NCBI RefSeq assembly: GCF_030936135.1
Contig: NC_082594.1
Span: 18,191,553-18,255,552, forward strand
Direction of reading: 5' to 3'
Source of the DNA: Gavia stellata
Taxonomy: Eukaryota > Chordata > Aves > Gaviiformes > Gaviidae
DNA: 64,000 nucleotides
The position numbers and the translations under genes are program-made. This document shows, one piece after another, positions 28,601 to 39,237 of the stretch (position 1 is its first letter; every line of letters begins with the position of its first letter). Under the pieces are notes generated by a model. That model saw nothing but the letters and a program-made list of their open reading frames with translations, was not told where the DNA came from and ran no database searches.

Positions 28601-30964
28601 GTTCATGCATTTTACTTCTTTGTATAATTTTACTTACGCTAACCCATTTCAGAAGGAGATTTGGAAAACTGTGTCCCCTCTCTGGTTTTGTTAGTATCTT
28701 CGTGTTGCCCTCTAGCAGCTTCAAACAAGGCTACATGGTTCCCTCACTGCAGTCTGCACAGCAGTGAATTATGTTCTTAAAAAGTAATTGTTTTAATTTA
28801 GAAAGTCTGGTGTTTTATTTTCATTCTTCCCCCCCTCCCCTCCTTTTCTCTGTAGTCTCTTGTAGCATTTCCAAAGCTGAAACGTCAGGTTTTATTGTAT
28901 GAACCTCAAGTCAATTCACCCAAAGACTTTACAGAAGGAACCCTCTTCTCGGTGAACCAGGAGTTCAGTTTAATGTAAGATGATGTTTGAAAAGTAAAAT
29001 AATGTACTATTTTATAATTAAAGGAATTCACTTTAAGTTAACCTTCATCCTTGAAAGTTGACACATGCTTTGCTGCGCTATCCTCACTTAGTTTTGGCGA
29101 TAGTCATGCTTTAAGTAGGTGGTTGGACTAGGTGACCTCCAGCAGCCCCTTCAGACAAATGTTTCTATGATTCTGATTTCTGTGAAATTAAATGTCTTAA
29201 ACACCTAGGGATGAGGTGCAAAATTGGAGGCGTTGCTATCTTCCTTTTACTAATGAGCCCATGAAATTTCGTATAGCAAGAACAGCATGTAAGCAGAGCA
29301 CTAGTGCTATATTGATTATTACACACACACAGAGTTTCAAAAGCAGAGTGATAAGTTAAAAAAGGAGGTGAAACTGCTTAATAATATGGTATGCCATCAA
29401 AAGCTGGGCTTTTTGGTGTGACTTTCACCAGAGAGGAGTGTCTCTATTTCAGTGAGAATTGCAGTGCTCTTTTACTAGTACTTTGAAATCCTTCAGAGCA
29501 TGAGATAGTATAGAGAGTATCTAAATGGTATATACTACATTTAGCATGTTTTACTTTGCTTTTTGCCTCTCTTATTATCAATGAGTATGATTAGAACTGG
29601 CTTCTTGCTAGTAACCTCAGATTCTGGGCCTCATTCTCCGTAACAGCTGGACATCTGGATCTGTGGAGAGAGAGAGGTGATGGATCTGCTACTCCTGGGG
29701 CTTAGCTTCTTGCCCAGGGCCATGATGTTTGTTCCTGTCATCAGGATCATGAGCTTTGGGAAGTGATGAGAGGGCATGGCAGAAGAGACAGGCTGTACAG
29801 GAAGTTTGTGGGTGACCACTGAAGAATGCCATCAGCTTTTTGCTATGTTTGTTACAATAGCTGTTATTTGTCCTTTTCTGCTGGACAGACAGTTCTTCTG
29901 ATGAAAAATGAACTAGTCCTGTTTCCTGAACTTTGTTGTAAAAACTTCCTCTAAAGAACCCTAGGTTTATATAATTAAACTGACATGTATTTCTCTGGAA
30001 TTTTATTCTTTAAAATAGTACTGGTAACTTTTTGACTTTGGATACTGTCAGTTTCAGCTGATGGATTTTTTTGTAATGCTAGTATGTTCAGGTTTTATTG
30101 TGCGGAGACATTGGCAATGAGTGTTGATTTGTCAGCCAGCTATCTCACTGCTGCAATGCTAATAGCCTATAAATATCTGATGTGTGGTGGTATGGTACTC
30201 CTTGCTGCTGTAATTTGAGTTTAATTGGAATTCCCTAATTGAAAATTCATTTTGTGCTTATTTTCGAACACTACAACTTTTTCAGAAAAAACGCTAAAGT
30301 TCAAAAAAGGGGCAAGATAAATTTGATTGGTCGATTGCAACTTACTACAGAGAGAATGCGGGAAGAGGAAAATGAAGGAATAGTCCAGCTAAGAATATTA
30401 CGAACCCAGGCAAGTAAACTGCCAGAGGAATATAAAATTACCCTATTTCTTTTGGTGTATTATCACTGCTGCATGCTGTCCACACTCGGATGTTGATGTA
30501 TGAAATAGGTGCCTTTGGATGCCATTGGAACTTGGTTTTGCTATTTGGCTTAGATCCTTTGTGAATACCGGATTTTGCATGTGTGTTTGTGCACTTTTAG
30601 TTATCAGCCTCCTGTTCTGATGTACCAAGTCATCACTTTTAAAGAGGACAAAACAGATATTAAGCAAGTGGTGAAGGCATAACTGTGTAGTGGTGGGTGG
30701 CAGCAAATGGTGAAGTTGACTGACTTGAGCCACCAACATGAACAAACAGTGTTGTTGATCTTGATCTCTTTGACTACTCTGAAGAGAGGAGAGTAATTTC
30801 AGAGATGGGATCACACTTTAGTAGCAGCAGTATGACTTCTTAAGAGGCCTTCTCTGCAGAGGGAAAGTTTGTAAGTACATCTTAGATGTACAGACTGCAG
30901 CTTCCTGCTTTGTGGTTGGTTGTCCTTCAGTTAGGTACTCATGTCAGATCTTTTGAGCTGACAG

Positions 30965-30998
<34 letters not shown>

Positions 30999-31788
30999 AT
31001 TTTTTTGGGCATCAGAGATCATTACCTGCAATGGCATCTCAAAAATCCCATCTTACCTTCAAATTGCAGGTCTCCTCTCTCAGTCAGATTAGATTCCAGG
31101 CCATGCACATTGTGAATTGTACCACCTGACTTAACATGTCAGCCATACTTCCAGCATGGTTGTATTTATGAAATGAGAACTCCTTGTAAGTTCCAATTTG
31201 ACATCAAGCTTGCATTTCATGAGGTATTCACAGGGTATATCACAAGTCGCCCTGGAAATGGCGACTTACGTTCATTCACTCCCTGAGCAGTAGATTTTAG
31301 TGAGTAATTCACACTCTAGGTATAAGACTTAACTGTAGATTCTCCTTTGATTGGACTTGTCTTATATCTTTTGCATCTTGCCAGTGCTTTGTTCTTTATC
31401 AACTTCTTTGTAAAAGCAATTCAGTTCTACTTAGGCTAAGAAATGCAGCATATATCTAATCTTTGAGGAAAAAAATATAGATTCCTTGCTGTCTTGCCTT
31501 ACCAGGAGCCCCTTATTAACACTGTGTTCACTTTGTCACTTCACCCAGGCATTTCAAAAAAAATTAATTTTTTTTTCTCTTGTCCCCCACCAGGAGGCTA
31601 TCATCCAAATAATGAAAATGCGGAAGAAAATTACTAATGCCCAGCTTCAGACTGAACTGGTAGAAATATTGAAAAACATGTTCTTGCCACAAAAGAAAAT
31701 GATAAAAGAGCAAATTGAATGGCTTATAGAGCACAAGTATATCAGAAGAGATGAGTCGGATATCAACACCTTCATATATATGGCATAA
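1687..31788 (+). CDS. CUL5: Cullin-5, complete, 19 coding exons, 780 aa
   Basis: CUL5 is the scaffold of cullin-RING ubiquitin ligases (CRL5). Its N-terminal cullin repeats bind Elongin B/C-SOCS-box receptors, and its C-terminal half binds the RING protein RBX2/RNF7. Coding exons: 1687-1710, 8287-8396, 10677-10776, 12143-12319, 15418-15559, 16651-16796, 16873-16953, 18182-18275, 21574-21704, 22459-22566, 23153-23217, 25386-25518, 26050-26181, 26831-26954, 27699-27874, 27991-28152, 28856-28974, 30286-30409, 31594-31788. The phases close to 780 codons, the length I recall for human CUL5, with near-identical sequence. The start MATSNLLK has A at -3 and G at +4. The cullin homology region (about residues 400-620) includes a segment reading HWHHLMSNG. 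The NEDD8 acceptor corresponds to Lys724 (IIQIMKMRK), and the protein ends in the usual cullin tail NTFIYMA. Intron 6 is only 76 nt and intron 15 is 116 nt. Intron 18 uses a GC donor. Confidence 0.97.
1711..8286 (+). other. CUL5 intron 1 (6.6 kb), no gene seen
   Basis: The donor is GTGAGA after codon 8 and the acceptor is TTTTTAG before AATAAAGG. The first 350 bases belong to the CpG island; the rest is AT-rich. Apart from the TA-rich simple repeat at 2597-2661, I recognised no transposon, RNA gene or conserved frame. The short frames here look random. Confidence 0.65.
2597..2661. repeat. TA-rich simple repeat
   Basis: An imperfect (TA)n tract is broken by ATGTATAAAAA and TTTATTTTATG segments. 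It is a likely length-variable microsatellite inside CUL5 intron 1. Confidence 0.8.
8397..15417 (+). other. CUL5 introns 2-4, no embedded genes seen
   Basis: Introns 8397-10676, 10777-12142 and 12320-15417 flank exons 3 and 4. They are AT-rich, with short poly-A runs (for example near 11375 and 14778) and T-rich tracts before acceptors. No repeat family, RNA gene or further coding segment was recognised. The 13206-13442 and 13461-13646 frames have no splice context and no family resemblance. Confidence 0.55.
15560..22458 (+). other. CUL5 introns 5-9, no embedded genes seen
   Basis: Intron 5 (15560-16650), intron 6 (76 nt, 16797-16872), intron 7 (16954-18181), intron 8 (18276-21573) and intron 9 (21705-22458) separate exons 6-10. 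Intron 5 carries a TTTG/T-rich simple tract at about 16320-16361. Otherwise I see only ordinary AT-rich intronic DNA. Confidence 0.55.
22567..28855 (+). other. CUL5 introns 10-16, no embedded genes seen
   Basis: Seven introns separate exons 11-17. The longest is intron 11 (23218-25385), and intron 15 is only 116 nt. The intron 16 acceptor has a long C/T tract (28828-28855). No transposon or RNA gene was recognised. Around 23480-23900 the composition is less AT-rich and could hide an old repeat, but I cannot name one. Confidence 0.5.
29115..29180 (+). mobile_element. CR1 LINE 3'-tail fragment in CUL5 intron 17
   Basis: The segment reads GGTTGGACTAGGTGACCTCC, then a CCCCTTC-like stretch and TTTCTATGATTCTG. 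This is the diagnostic 3' end of avian CR1 elements, with an ATTCTATG-type terminal repeat, in sense orientation to CUL5. Only about 65 bp is recognisable, so this is a heavily 5'-truncated, old copy. Confidence 0.8.
30286..30409 (+). CDS. CUL5: CUL5 exon 18, followed by a GC splice donor
   Basis: This exon encodes part of the winged-helix region before the neddylation site, from the split Ile codon through RILRTQ. It ends CAG and is followed by GCAAGT, a textbook GC-type donor. No in-frame GT donor nearby keeps the next exon in phase: exon 19 begins GAG GCT ATC at phase 0 and continues the cullin sequence exactly. The intron is therefore GC-AG. Confidence 0.93.
30969..30995. repeat. Poly(A) run of 27 in CUL5 intron 18
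   Basis: An uninterrupted run of 27 A is followed by GGAA and T7. It could be the tail of an old retrocopy or a simple homopolymer. The 400 bp before it shows no gene-like sequence that I recognise. Confidence 0.8.
31594..31788 (+). CDS. CUL5: CUL5 terminal coding exon with neddylation site
   Basis: This exon encodes residues 717-780, the cullin neddylation domain. Counting from the initiator, the NEDD8 acceptor falls at Lys724 in the IIQIMKMRK context. The winged-helix end reads EWLIEHKYIRRDE and the chain stops after IYMA with TAA at 31786-31788. Neddylation of this lysine activates CRL5 ligases. Confidence 0.96.
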   Translation, partial: EAIIQIMKMRKKITNAQLQTELVEILKNMFLPQKKMIKEQIEWLIEHKYIRRDESDINTFIYMA

Positions 31789-33421
31789 TTTGAGGACTCT
31801 GCAGGATGTTGAGAACATAAATGGAAGGGTGCTTGGACAGACAGCTGCAACAGTTTGTGCTGCAGAAGGACTTGTTTTGACTTTCGTTATGTATTGAAAT
31901 CCCTGCCTTACCTTACAGAGGACTATATTTTGCCAGTCTCATTCAGCTAGCATGATGGCATTCCCTTCATGTTGCACACTTTTAACAGCATGCTGTTTTG
32001 TGGGAAACTTGCATTCATGAAGAGCCCATTGTGAACTTTTTAAAGTAGATTTGATTTACACCCACCAGGAAGAATACAGGTTTGGGTTTTTAGATGACCA
32101 GTACTTGCACAAGGAAAAAATATTCAAATATTCATGCACTGAGGAACTTCTATTAGTTTTGTTTTGGGTTTGGGTTTTTTTTGTTTTGTTTTTTTTAATG
32201 CAATTAGGACTAGAAGTAGCACTTTCACTTCTGTGTTTTGGATCAACAGAGTAATGTACTGTCCACCTTTTGATCCTTTTTATGTAATAACATTTGAGAG
32301 CCACAAACACATGCATCACAACTGGTATGTATTTGTTACAGTTAAAACCTGTTGGCTAGAGCAGTGCTTCAATCTAGTAACTGGATTTTAATAATTGACA
32401 CAAGTGACATAAAAGTAATTCCAAGTCATGGGTGATATTTTTCCTTAAGCAAGAGATCATTGTTTTTAAATTGTTTGCTGTAAACAAGTGGATCTACATG
32501 ATTTGTTACCTTATTTGGACAGATGATTTACTACAATCCTTTTTGAGAAGGTAAAGCTTTCTTGAATGATACTTCACTCTAAAAGCAGTTTCCATGGGTG
32601 GGTCTGTTATACCGAACAGAAATATTAAGTGTATTTCCTTGTACATTTAATATTTGTATTCCAAATATTTAAGTATGACTTTATATATCTGAATGCATTA
32701 AAGAGTAACTGATGCACAAGTCCCCCAGAAAGAAAGTAACACTTGAAGTTCCCTGTACTAATTCCTCATTGGTAACTTTGTTATCTACATACAAAGTTAA
32801 ACCAATTGGACTGGTTTGTTGCTTAGAAGTCAACATCTTTATACGAAAAACCAACCCTCTGCTTTTTATTTTGAAACTGGCAGGGTAGGAAATACAATTC
32901 TGACGAAAATGGTAAAAAGCTAAGGAACAATACCTTGTTTAGTGTATGCAGAGAGAGTGCCAAATATGCATCAGGAATTTCAACTTTTTAACGTTACCTC
33001 TTCTGTTTTCAATCATCTTAAGTAGTCATTTGGCACTGCCTGCCTCTCTGCTACTCTGAAATGTCCCAGCATGTACTGGACTGATAACATGAATCACTGG
33101 AGCAGAGTGCCTGTCTTGGGACAAAAGGTAAGTTGCGCTTTACTGAGTTCTGTATGAATATTCTTCTATAAATCGCAAGTGTGCGGATTTTTTTTAATTA
33201 ACCAGTTCAAGTACAACATCTAAAGGTCTCATCTTCTTTGATGATTGAAAGGGGGGAGAGGATACAATTAACTTCGGTCAAAAAGTAAAACCTTCCAGTA
33301 AGTAAGAGGAGAAGTTTTGCTTTCACATGGTTGCAATAAAGTATAAATTAAGAGTGGTTTAAAAGCAAATGGCAAGAATGGCTGTTTGCACCCTTAAACA
33401 GGCTGCATGCTCTGTTACTAA

Positions 33422-33429
33422 TGTAAATA
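33422..33429 (+). promoter_or_regulatory. Pumilio-type element in CUL5 3' UTR
   Basis: TGTAAATA matches the UGUANAUA consensus bound by PUM1/PUM2 proteins in vertebrate 3' UTRs. One site is weak evidence by itself. It would be lost from mRNAs ending at the 32697 or 33335 signals. Confidence 0.35.
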
Positions 33430-35230
33430 CTGATGTGACTGCCTGAGAACAGTGTGTACTTGGACATCTATTTGAGTAAGAAATTTTTGGTAGTGAGGGT
33501 TTCATGAACAAGAGATGGAGAGAAATCGAGACTTGGCCAATTTCAATTTATTGAAATCCCACAGCTTATGTTGTACGCTTTTATTGATACTCGGAACTAG
33601 ATGCTGTTTAAAAAATCTTGCATCTTTTATATTGGCCCTGTGGTGTTGCAATTCAGAATCAAAAGCAAGTGGTGCTCTGTGTGGTTAATCAGTAAAACTA
33701 TTTGAACATTAGAAAACAAAATTCTAATAAAAAACTTTGTGCTGCAAGACTTTCAGTCTTTGTAACTTGGAAGTAATAAATGCTCACTTGGGATAATTGG
33801 GGGAAAACATGACAGTCTGAGCACACTCTTTTCAACATAAAAAATTTCAACCCTTAACCAGAGATGAACAGGTGTGAAATTGTCACGCAGAAAGAGCTGC
33901 AAAGGGGGTAATGCTGATTTTGAAGCCATTGATGTAGATTTGAGAGAGAAGTTTAGGAGACAGCATCTCAGATGCAACTGTTAGGAAGCTGGAGTGTATG
34001 CAGAAAGCAAACAGGTTGCCAAAAGCTAAGGAGCTGCATGTTCCCTCAACTAATAAATGTAAAATAATACAACCTAAATGTTACCTATATATTTCTCAAC
34101 ACCTGGATGCAGAAATATAATCGGTAATGTGCCTATGACATGGTCATTTTTCTTTAAATATATACGGAAATGGATGTCGGGTTTTTTATTAATCTGAGAC
34201 TCACACCAGCAAATTTGTTCAAGATGCAGAATCACGTTTAGCATCCTTCATCAGGTCACTTTCACCAATATGCACTTAAAACTAGTATCACCTGGGGCAC
34301 AGGCAGATATCTGGGGTAAACTGTTCTTTTGGGGAGGGTAGAGTTCAGATCTAAATGAAAATGAACTATTCTTCACTTGCAATATGGCAACAACGCACTT
34401 TTAAGGCTGCAGTTTTTAGCTATGAATATATATGTCCAAAGACCTAGCTTAAAGAGGTGCTGCATCTGAAAAACATGTTGCCACACACACTGCCACGGTG
34501 AATAGCTATGGAATGAAATCTGGTGTAGAAGAGCAGGGGGGAAATCACTCTTAATGGGTTTAATTAAGAAATACTGTTAAATCTTTCTCTGTCCCAACAA
34601 CTTGATGAGGATCTCAGTTTCAATTCTGAAGTCTTCCATTTTCCTCTTTCCACAGTTGGTGTCCCTAGCTTCTATTTTTACTCATCTATCTTTCATTTGT
34701 TGTGACTGTAATGCAATTACATTTCCAAGAGACAATGTGACTTTCCCGTTTTCACCTTTTTAAACTTAATACAGATGTTCTGAATGTTCACATGTTGCAT
34801 TTATTTGCATTGGGATGCCATTGTCCTGTAAAGTGCAAATTTTAAAAATACAATTGGCAAAAAGATTTGATAGTTTTACAGAAAGATTTGCTATCTTAAA
34901 CTCAAACTGTTTTCTATTTTCATCTAAATGACTGGGATGCTATCTTTGTAATTCTCTGAGGTCATATTTGTGAAATAAACAATACATGAAAGCTTTCCTG
35001 TCATATACACTATATGTAGTCTGGAGTGTTGAGCAAACTTGAGTTCCTGAGTTGTAATATCTATCTACGTATGGTATTTACAATTTTGAATGTGTGCCAC
35101 TACCAAGATAATAATGCTGTACAATTTTGAATGGTGGTAGTTTCTGTATGGCAGTCCAGCTAAACTATTTTGATGTACTGCTTAATTTTTGAATTTTATT
35201 TTTTAAGTTGTATAATTTATTTTCTTGCAA

Positions 35231-35236
35231 AATAAA
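35231..35236 (+). terminator. CUL5: Preferred distal poly(A) signal of CUL5
   Basis: AATAAA lies in an A-rich context, with T/GT-rich sequence (TATTTTGGTGTCTT) about 35 bases downstream, as expected for cleavage and polyadenylation. The actual end needs transcript evidence. Confidence 0.55.
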
Positions 35237-36828
35237 AATGTAATATAAAAGACTACTCATTTAGCAAGGTATTTTGGTGTCTTCCCCTGCAAAATTTTTA
35301 AGTTGAATTCAGGTGCTGCTCCTGAAAAATACCACTGGGTGAAATTTGCCTGATTCCAAGTCCCAAAGTCTGTTATGATCAGAGTACTGAAAAAAAAAAA
35401 AAAAAACCCAAAGGTAAAGACTTCCAGTTCTTTTCTTGTTATGATTTTTCAAGTACTTAAGGTTATACGTAGAGCTATTTAGTCTACCAAATTGTATTTA
35501 AAGATGAGCTGTACTCTTTCAATTTAAATTGATCAAAGCCTGCCATGCCAAAAGTGCCTGAGGGTGCCTTTCTGTTTATGGCATTTTTAAAAAGGGTTAT
35601 GTTTCTGTGTAACTTACTGGGATGCACTTGGATTGCTGAATGTTTTGGTTGATTTGTCTCTGAAATTACTTGTAATGACCGTCACTGAAAATTACTGGTG
35701 TGTTGTCACCAGCCTGTTGGGACCTTCAGGTTCCTGATCCTACAGTAAAAAACCAATGATGTGGGAACAGTCGATTGCCTGAAGGAGCGCTTTTACTGTC
35801 ATGGCTTTTCTTCTCTGATTGTCCTTGCCTTTTAATGTGAATCTCTTTTTACATTTCAACTCTTTTTTTCTTTAAGTGCACCAGCTAACATCAGTCTCTT
35901 GTGCTTCCTGGTATATGCAAAGATTAGAACTGTTTGTATGGAATAAATAACTAATTTTGAGTCACTATTCAGTGCGCATGGCAATTTTCAAACTGGCAGT
36001 TCTTGCAGGCAGAGCTTTGATAGCATGCTGCCATTATTTCCAAACTTCTTTTCTCTGTTAGGGCAAAGTATATTCTTTCATAACAATGGTTTTCCAGGTA
36101 AAGTTGTTCTCTGGAAATAAGCCAGTTATCACAGGAGTTGCTTAGCTGATTCAACTCCTACCAGTTTAAATTGATCACAGTTTAGGTAGAATCATTGATC
36201 TAAATATGAAAGGCTTTAGACCTGCTTCATTCTTCTGATAAACTAAGACCTTGGCTTTATTTCTTTCTTTCTTTGCTTTGCGTGTAAACGCCTCTCTCTA
36301 GGTGTAGGCATGGTGCCTGCATTTCGTCCTCATTTATTCTAGTGATGGAGATCGACTGTGTAACTTCAGCTGGATCCTGTGCTCCAAGTCGATCTGAAAC
36401 ACCTGTAAGAGAGAACAGTTGGGGGCATGTAGGCTGTTGCTTCTCTCTGCTGATGTGGGGCATGGTCAAAGTGAATCTTACCTCCTGAGCTAAGGAAGAG
36501 CAGCACAGTGTGGTTGGTTTTAACAGTCTAAAAGACTGAAAATTAGTGACTTTGAAATTAGTACATTATAATTGTTCTTGGTGAGAAGAAATTCTGAAAG
36601 AATTAAAGAAGGGAATGCAGTATGGTTTTCTTTCTGAATGCTTTTCTGGTTTTAAGACCACAGTCCAGTATTATGTATGTACAGCTCGGGATTTCCCATC
36701 TATGGCAGTCAGTGATTTCTACTAGTGAAGACATTAAGGAAATCACCACACCTGCATTTTTTTGTAGCAGGCAGTTGGAACTTAGCTCAAGCTGAGGTAA
36801 ATATGTGGGAGTTATTGCACCAAACAGG

Positions 36829-37320
36829 TACTCTAGATGTCAGTAAGCCCCCCTGGCCCAGCTGACATTCACCCATTGCTGCTGAAGGAACTGAGGAGTG
36901 AAACAGAACTGCTGGCCAAGGTGTGTCGCCTATCACTACAACCAGCTTTGGTGGCAGGGCACTGGTGGGTTGCCAGCAGCTTTTGACTAGGTTCCACAGC
37001 AAACGGTATGAAGGAAACCAAATCACGATGGAGCTGGGGAAGCTACGGCTTCAGCTGGGAGAAAAGCATTCAAACGTGGATGTGACTGAGCTTTACGAAA
37101 GCAAAAAGGCAAAGAGTTAAGGCAGAACAATTTTCACAGGACCCTGTAGCATCGGCACTAGGGCTACTTGATAAAACCAGCAGAAGATTGGTTTGAAACA
37201 CTAAAAGAGGACTGGTTCCAGGCGAAGCTGGGGCTGCAGATCACAGGTATTAGCAGGTTCAAAGAGGGTTAGACAAATTCATGGATCACAAGTCCATAAA
37301 CAGGTAATAAAGGCAAGGAT
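36829..37320 (+). mobile_element. Decayed CR1-like LINE fragment
   Basis: Between 36835 and 36945 the + strand reads, with one frameshift, as LDVSK-P-GPADIHP-LLKELRSE-ELL. This is the conserved stretch of non-LTR elements just before the fingers of the reverse transcriptase. The following sequence diverges, suggesting deletion or rearrangement. The segment at 37219-37320 (GGTTCAAAGAGGGTTAGACAAATTCATGGA) resembles another dispersed vertebrate repeat segment that I cannot name firmly. Both are non-functional. Confidence 0.5.
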
Positions 37321-39215
37321 AGACCCTCTAACATCACTAAACAGTGAAGGTGGATGCTGGGGAAGTCTAAAGAAAGCACCCTGGCTCTTCTGCTTAGCCT
37401 CAAGCAGTGGTTGTAGGGGGTGCTACTCTGCTGCAGTCCCTGTTGAACTCTCCTTGAAGTCTCTTAAGTATGAATTATCCTGAAAAAATGAATCATCTTG
37501 AGGAAAAGGGCTAAAGAGGGAAGGGGAAAATAAATAAAAAAAAAAAAAAAAGTAACAAATTGACTAGAGGAAGCAACAGATGCAGGAGGGGAGGAAGAAG
37601 ATGCGTGATGATCACAGGACCAAAAATGTAAAACGTACAGGAGCACCCAGCAGAGCACCCTTGTCAGTGTCTGGCATCTCCTGAAGGTATCCGAGCAGCC
37701 CCTGGCCCCTGCCTCATGGGAAGGGACGCAGATCCCACAGGCAAAAGGTTTTTTTCCCTTCTCTCCCTCCAGCTTCTTCCTGCTGGTGGTGTGAATGGCC
37801 GTTTGGCCAGGGCTAGGAGGCAGCTGGTGAGGGCATCCTGCTGCTGGCGTGGAGTCAGGACGAGGGGAGGGTGTAAATAAGCAGATGTGGGGGAAAGTGC
37901 AGCCCAAACTGCCGGGACAGGGACTGCACCATAGTGCATCCCAGGGCACTTGCGTGCACGTGAGGAAAGCCTGGCTGCAATGGATTTCTGGTTTGACCTA
38001 TTAAAGGTGTTCTTTCTGTATTTTTTTGATATTGCATTGAAGGATTTTTATCCTGAAATACATTTATTAACTCTAGGGAGGAAATGTTTCTTTTTTCTTC
38101 AGTTGGCTTCTCTATGCACTGGATTTCTTACACAGCTCCAGACTAACTTTTAAACTAGTGTTATTTCAAAAATATCCGTCATCTTGTTGGAGACTGTAAA
38201 ACATCTTGTTGGAGTTGTAAAACAATTAAATAGTTTTATTATAGTGCTATGTTGTATCTTCTAAATTCCCATAGAGTTAATATGTTGCTGAAAACTGGTA
38301 AATTACCTGATAACCTTGCTTTCCCTTTAGGCCAGGGACATGATGCTCTGTATATTTCTTTCCTATATGGTGCATACATATTTTCAGAGTAAAAATCTTC
38401 AGTTCTGCCTGAGTCAATATTTGTCAATTCCCATGTTATCTCTGGTTGGTACCTGAAAACTTTGGTTCTAAATCAAAGGTCTAGACTGGATTGGTCAAAC
38501 TCTCAAAACATCAGCTACTGACAGTCAAGGAAGCAAAAGAGTACAATAGCTTCCCTCTTCTGTGCCAGTCCTAATCAGCCTCTTACTGTGTGTCTGGAGC
38601 ATCTTTAGACATATATGGAAAGCGAGAAATATTTTACTTTTGAGAGCAGACAGACAGAAAGTTAAATCCTATCTCAAAGGGAAATGAATGAGATGTACAA
38701 CAGAAAATGAACTGAAGCCATCTTGATGAATGTTAGGTTTACAATATGAAGAAAAAGTAATAATTTAAAAAAAAACAGTCAAGATAGCAAGTGGATGGTA
38801 ACAAGTTGTGGAGATACTTTCGCTTTCCAGATGGTATATTGAAAGGATGTCTCTTGGCATTTGTTTCAGTTTGTGGCCCTACGGGAAGGGAAGGAAGGCT
38901 GCAAGTCAATGCCTTACCTGGCTTGTAGGCATCAGCTCCAGGGAATGCAGCAGTCAGTCATGGGATATTGTAACAGACAGTATGCGGACTGCTTCAGGAA
39001 TTAAAAAAGCTGCTGAGGAGAAGTTAAGCAGGACTGATCAGAAACAAATACGGAACTGCTTGTCCTAGACAGTGTGCAGCAGCACAGTCCACAGAGAATG
39101 TCACCTTGTCTATTGAGCCTGTTCTTCTGCGATATAAAGCTCAAGACCAGGAAGGACCAGGCTTTTCGTAACCTAGCTCCATACCTGTTGGATAGGCAGA
39201 GTGAAAAGAGGCACT

Positions 39216-39237
39216 GCCAGCCAGCCAGCCAGCCAGC
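39216..39237. repeat. (CCAG)n short microsatellite
   Basis: About five tandem GCCA/CCAG units lie just upstream of the ACAT1 CpG island. Confidence 0.75.

Larger units (their letters stand above)
31789..35255 (+). other. CUL5: CUL5 3' UTR with several poly(A) signals
   Basis: An AT-rich region with no further coding sequence follows the stop codon. Candidate cleavage signals are ATTAAA at 32697, AATAAA at 33335, 33726, 34974 and 35231, and a further one at 35942. The cluster at 35231, in an AAAATAAAAATG context, is my preferred end, giving a 3' UTR of about 3.45 kb. Nested signals suggest alternative polyadenylation. A T-rich and TTTG-rich tract lies at 32158-32199. Confidence 0.6.

Noticed and set aside
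37464-37949. 161-aa minus-strand frame in the intergenic region
   Set aside because: There is no domain or splice context, and it includes a stretch encoded by a poly(A)/poly(T) run.
38808-39068. 86-aa plus-strand frame in the intergenic spacer
   Set aside because: There is no family resemblance, promoter or splice signal, and its length is within chance for this composition.
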